From: Halomonas sp.
GTDB lineage: Bacteria; Pseudomonadota; Gammaproteobacteria; Pseudomonadales; Oleiphilaceae
Reading direction: 5' to 3'
Assembly: GCA_007135745.1 (NCBI GenBank)
Contig: SLIH01000237.1
Span: forward strand, 1 to 10,040
DNA length: 10,040 nucleotides
The notes beneath the pieces were generated by a model. That model was not told the DNA's origin, did not search any database, and worked only from the letters and a program-made list of their open reading frames with translations. Position 1 is the stretch's first letter. Every line of letters starts with the position of its first letter. Below, piece by piece: positions 7,786 through 10,040 of this stretch. The position numbers were made by a program, and so were the translations under genes.

Positions 7786-7801
7786 TCAGAGGCTATTTTG
7801 T

Positions 7802-8056
7802 ATGGAAGAAGTAATTATCTACGGTCGCTCAGGTTGCGGTTTCTGCAGTGCGGCCCGACAGCTCTGTGAGCTCCGGAAACTGCCGTATCGTTATGTGGAT
7901 ATGCCGGCGGAAGGCATCACCAAGGAAGACCTGTCGAAGAAAATTGGCAGAGCGGTTCGGACTGTCCCGCAGATTTTTGTGGGAGAGCAGCATGTTGGCG
8001 GTTTTGATGAGTTTTCGGAATTCGTCTCGGTCAGGGATCGCGAGGGAGTGAGCTGA
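7802..8056 (+). CDS. grxA: Glutaredoxin of the Grx1 type
   Basis: Small cytoplasmic dithiol glutaredoxin of 84 residues (E. coli Grx1 has 85) that reduces disulfides, such as those of ribonucleotide reductase, using glutathione. The thioredoxin-fold landmarks are present: active site CGFC at Cys12-Cys15 preceded by YGRSG, the cis-proline motif TVP at 54-56, and GGFD at 66-69. The segment AEGITKEDL and the stretch TVPQIFV match E. coli GrxA closely, which is why I prefer GrxA over GrxC. The active site is CGFC rather than the usual CPYC, and an extra Cys22 is present. I chose ATG 7802 because AGAGG at 7788-7792 lies 9 nt upstream; a TTG at 7769 would only add a nonconserved tail. Confidence 0.9.
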   Translation: MEEVIIYGRSGCGFCSAARQLCELRKLPYRYVDMPAEGITKEDLSKKIGRAVRTVPQIFVGEQHVGGFDEFSEFVSVRDREGVS

Positions 8057-8067
8057 TCAGCCCCATG

Positions 8068-8095
8068 CTGGCAACCTTATTGGGTTGTCTGCCAG
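8068..8095 (+). other. Imperfect hairpin between grxA and the small gene
   Basis: CTGGC-AACC (8068-8076) can pair with GGTT and GCCAG (8083-8086 and 8091-8095), with a TTATTG loop and a 4-nt bulge on the 3' side. It lies 12 nt after the grxA stop and has no T-run behind it, so it is at best a weak terminator or mRNA-end structure. Confidence 0.3.
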
Positions 8096-8142
8096 ACTAG
8101 AGGTTGAAAACTGCCAGGGTTGAAACGTGGAGGAAAGTGGCT

Positions 8143-8325
8143 GTGCCATCCAACGAAGATATGAAACGTCCAGAGAGTATTCCGGAAGAGCGCTGGAAAC
8201 AGCATCTTGATTGGATGCAGGTGACAGGTTCCACCACGGAACAGCATCTTCGGGAGCACAAGGCGGGTGAGCTCTGGGGTCAGTTCCAGCGGCGTGGGCA
8301 GACACGCCGCCGGGATGACGACTAG
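8143..8325 (+). CDS. Small charged hypothetical protein
   Basis: I do not recognise this protein. From GTG 8143 it has 60 residues, is strongly hydrophilic and rich in Glu, Arg, Lys, Gln and Asp, and ends in a basic run followed by DDD. It has no signal peptide, membrane segment, cysteine or obvious metal motif; the middle (PEERWKQHLDWMQ) would form an amphipathic helix. GGAGG at 8129-8133 with 9-nt spacing is the best ribosome site here and decides the start. The frame is open further upstream (TTG 8104, GTG 8137), and an internal ATG exists at 8161. It follows grxA by 86 nt on the same strand and converges on the phosphofructokinase gene with 3 nt between stops. The good Shine-Dalgarno makes it likely to be real. 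Confidence 0.6.
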   Translation: MPSNEDMKRPESIPEERWKQHLDWMQVTGSTTEQHLREHKAGELWGQFQRRGQTRRRDDD

Positions 8326-8328
8326 ATA

Positions 8329-9591
8329 CTAGATATCAAACGCAGTCTTCAGCCGCTTTTCCACCAGCTGGTTACGCAGCCTGGCGCGGCAGGGAATGCC
8401 GTTCTCGAATGGCGGATAGGCTTCGCCCTGGATCAGAGGTTCCAGATAGGCGCGGCAGTCCGCCGTAATTCCAAAGCCGTCATCCGTGGTGTAATGGATC
8501 GGCATCTTCTTCTCCTGGTTGGCCACCTCGTTCAGCTGCGCCTCCCCGATGCTCCAGCGGTAAGGTGAGGATGAATCGCGTCTGATAATGGGCATGACGC
8601 CATTCTTTCCGGCCAAAGCGAATTCCACCGCCGCCTTGCCGACCTCGTAGGCCTGTTCCAGGTCCACCTGGGAGGCAATGTGGCGCGCGGAGCGCTGCAG
8701 GTAATCCGCCACCGCCCAGTGGTATTTATGACCCAGTGACTGCTTGACCATGTTGGCCAGAGTAGGGGCAACACCGCCGAGCTGCGCGTGGCCGAATGCA
8801 TCCCGGGGTCCGGCCTCGGAGAGAAAACGTCCATCTTCGTACTGGGCGCCCTCCGACGCGACGACCACGCAGAATCCATAACGCTTGACGCAGTCATCAA
8901 CCCGCGCCAGGAAGGCTTCCCGATCAAACGGATGTTCCGGGAATATGATGATGTGGGGTGCCTCTCCCGGCTCCTTCCCGGCGAGCCCGCCGGAGGCCGC
9001 GATCCAGCCGGCATGGCGGCCCATGACCTCAAGAATGAAAACCTTGGTGGACGAGTCACACATGGATTGAATGTCCAGGCTTGCCTCCAGGGTTGAGGTT
9101 GCCACGTACTTGGCCACGGAACCGAAGCCCGGGCAGCAATCCGTAAACGGCAGATCGTTATCTACCGTCTTGGGCACGCCGATGCACTGAATCGGGTAGC
9201 CCATGCGCTCGGCCATCTGGGAAATTTTGAACGCGGTATCCTGGGAGTCGCCGCCGCCATTGTAAAAAAAGTAACCAATGTCGTGGGCTCGAAAGACCTC
9301 AATCAGTCGCTCATACTCGCGACGGCTTTCATCGATATTCTTTAGCTTGTAACGGCAGGAGCCGAAAGCCCCGCCTGGGGTGTGAAGGAGGGCGCGAATG
9401 GTTGCCTCATCCTCCAGGCTGGTATCAATCAGTTCTTCGCGCAGAGCGCCGGTTATCCCGTTGCGTCCAGCCAGAACCTTGCCGATACGGTCGCTGTGCT
9501 TGCGGGCTGTTTCGATTACCCCGGCGGCACTGGCATTGATAACGGCGGTGACCCCACCGGATTGAGCGTAGAAAGCGTTCTTGCGCGTCAT
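8329..9591 (-). CDS. pfp: Pyrophosphate-type 6-phosphofructokinase
   Basis: Reversible fructose-6-phosphate/fructose-1,6-bisphosphate interconversion in the cytoplasm, serving glycolysis and gluconeogenesis. The 420-residue protein carries the phosphofructokinase core: AQSGGVTAVINA at the N-terminus, GGGDS at 112-116, PKTVDND at 140-146 with catalytic Asp144, and MGRHAGW at 190-196. Two positions mark pyrophosphate rather than ATP as phosphoryl donor: Asp115, where ATP enzymes have Gly (GGDGS), and Lys141, where ATP enzymes have Gly (PGTIDND). The start ATG (9589-9591 on the minus strand) has GGAGG at 9602-9606 (minus strand), 10 nt upstream. The gene is divergent from mpl. Donor specificity is inferred from these residues only, and some members of this group are annotated simply as 6-phosphofructokinase. 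Confidence 0.93.
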   Translation of the reverse strand: MTRKNAFYAQSGGVTAVINASAAGVIETARKHSDRIGKVLAGRNGITGALREELIDTSLEDEATIRALLHTPGGAFGSCRYKLKNIDESRREYERLIEVFRAHDIGYFFYNGGGDSQDTAFKISQMAERMGYPIQCIGVPKTVDNDLPFTDCCPGFGSVAKYVATSTLEASLDIQSMCDSSTKVFILEVMGRHAGWIAASGGLAGKEPGEAPHIIIFPEHPFDREAFLARVDDCVKRYGFCVVVASEGAQYEDGRFLSEAGPRDAFGHAQLGGVAPTLANMVKQSLGHKYHWAVADYLQRSARHIASQVDLEQAYEVGKAAVEFALAGKNGVMPIIRRDSSSPYRWSIGEAQLNEVANQEKKMPIHYTTDDGFGITADCRAYLEPLIQGEAYPPFENGIPCRARLRNQLVEKRLKTAFDI

Positions 9592-9628
9592 GAATCTGAA
9601 GCCTCCAGACGGTCCATTGTTGGTGCGA

Positions 9629-9657
9629 ATGATACTTGCAGTAGGGGAAAGAAGGAA
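9629..9657 (-). promoter_or_regulatory. Weak candidate promoter for the phosphofructokinase gene
   Basis: On the minus strand TATCAT (9629-9634) resembles a -10 box (5 of 6), with TTCCTT (9652-9657) 17 nt upstream as a poor -35 (2 of 6). The expected start would give a leader of about 30 nt. The -35 is so weak that this may be chance. Confidence 0.25.
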
Positions 9658-9712
9658 CCGTTACACCAAAGGGTAATTTTCGGGTCATTAGCCTCGGATG
9701 ACACTCCCGTGA

Positions 9713-9741
9713 TTGGGTTTGTGCGGTATTTTCAATATGAT
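9713..9741 (+). promoter_or_regulatory. Candidate sigma-70 promoter for mpl
   Basis: TTGGGT (9713-9718, 3 of 6 to TTGACA) and TATGAT (9736-9741, 5 of 6 to TATAAT) are separated by the optimal 17 nt. Transcription would start near 9748, leaving a leader of about 33 nt that includes the GAGG ribosome site. It is the best promoter-like pair I see in the divergent gap. Confidence 0.5.
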
Positions 9742-9780
9742 GGGGAATCCGCCTGTCGCGGTTTCGGGATGAGGACCTCT

Positions 9781-10040
9781 ATGCACATTCATATTCTGGG
9801 AATATGCGGTACCTTCATGGGCAGCCTGGCGCTGATTGCCCGTGAGCTTGGCCATACAGTGACCGGATCGGACGAGAACGTCTATCCGCCAATGAGCACC
9901 CAGCTCGAAGAGGCGGGGATTGATCTGCATGAGGGCTACGGGCCGGAACCGCTCAGACCCTCGCCTGATCTGGTGATCATTGGGAATGCGCTGTCCCGGG
10001 GCAATGAAGCGGTGGAGTATCTCCTCAATCGCAATATTCC
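9781..10040 (+). CDS. mpl: UDP-N-acetylmuramate:L-Ala-gamma-D-Glu-meso-DAP ligase (Mpl), 3' end missing
   Basis: Mpl re-attaches recycled tripeptide (L-Ala-D-Glu-mDAP) to UDP-MurNAc in the cytoplasm, returning turned-over cell wall to synthesis. The first 86 codons are visible and the frame is open at the window end. The N-terminal Rossmann-like domain reads MHIHILGICGTFMGSLA, followed by LGHTVTGSD and NVYPPMSTQLEEAGI, then PDLVIIGNALSRGN. These match E. coli Mpl closely and separate it from MurC. ATG 9781 has GAGG at 9771-9774 with 6-nt spacing, and the promoter at 9713-9741 lies upstream. It is divergent from the phosphofructokinase gene. Functionally it complements the lytic enzymes at the start of the window, which generate the fragments that are recycled. 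Confidence 0.95.
   Translation, partial: MHIHILGICGTFMGSLALIARELGHTVTGSDENVYPPMSTQLEEAGIDLHEGYGPEPLRPSPDLVIIGNALSRGNEAVEYLLNRNI

Noticed and set aside
1..10040. Mobile element, defence system, CRISPR, tRNA or rRNA
   Set aside because: I saw no transposase or integrase motifs, no regularly spaced repeats and no tRNA-like or rRNA-like sequence. All major genes are housekeeping families in a typical order.

Overview
The window is a stretch of gammaproteobacterial chromosome with housekeeping content. It has dense, mostly plus-strand genes, moderately high GC, Shine-Dalgarno starts and stop/start overlaps. The order PBP2 - RodA - MltB - RlpA - D,D-carboxypeptidase - YbeD - LipB is the cell-elongation cluster known from Pseudomonas, and from E. 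coli without mltB at this place. I cannot name the genus. The mix of this cluster with a pyrophosphate-type phosphofructokinase and a COQ8-like kinase would suit a marine, halophilic or sulfur/methane-oxidising gammaproteobacterium, but that is only an inference. I see no mobile element, CRISPR array, tRNA or rRNA.

Region 1 (1-5277) is the elongation and peptidoglycan-remodelling operon. It holds the 3' part of mrdA (PBP2 transpeptidase), rodA (SEDS glycosyltransferase), mltB (lytic transglycosylase), rlpA (septal lytic transglycosylase lipoprotein with a SPOR domain) and dacA (PBP5/6-type D,D-carboxypeptidase). Three of the four junctions are overlaps (8 nt, ATGA, TAATG), which suggests translational coupling. 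PBP2 and RodA polymerise and cross-link side-wall peptidoglycan, while MltB, RlpA and DacA trim it.

Region 2 (5278-7708) starts after an 11-bp hairpin with no U-tract. It holds ybeD (DUF493) and lipB (octanoyltransferase), then an ABC1/UbiB/COQ8-like kinase-fold gene where many relatives carry lipA.

Region 3 (7709-8325) has a glutaredoxin of the E. coli Grx1 type with a CGFC active site, and a 60-residue, highly charged protein that I do not recognise.

Region 4 (8329-10040) has a minus-strand pyrophosphate-type 6-phosphofructokinase that converges on the small gene with a 3-nt gap. Opposite it, and divergently transcribed, is the 5' end of mpl (peptidoglycan tripeptide recycling ligase), which has a plausible sigma-70 promoter. 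No gap between genes exceeds 190 nt.

I found no clear evidence of a new multi-gene system. The points most worth a second look are the lipB/COQ8-like kinase neighbourhood, apparent changes at the reported zinc-site positions of PBP2, the PPi-PFK signature, and the small unknown gene.
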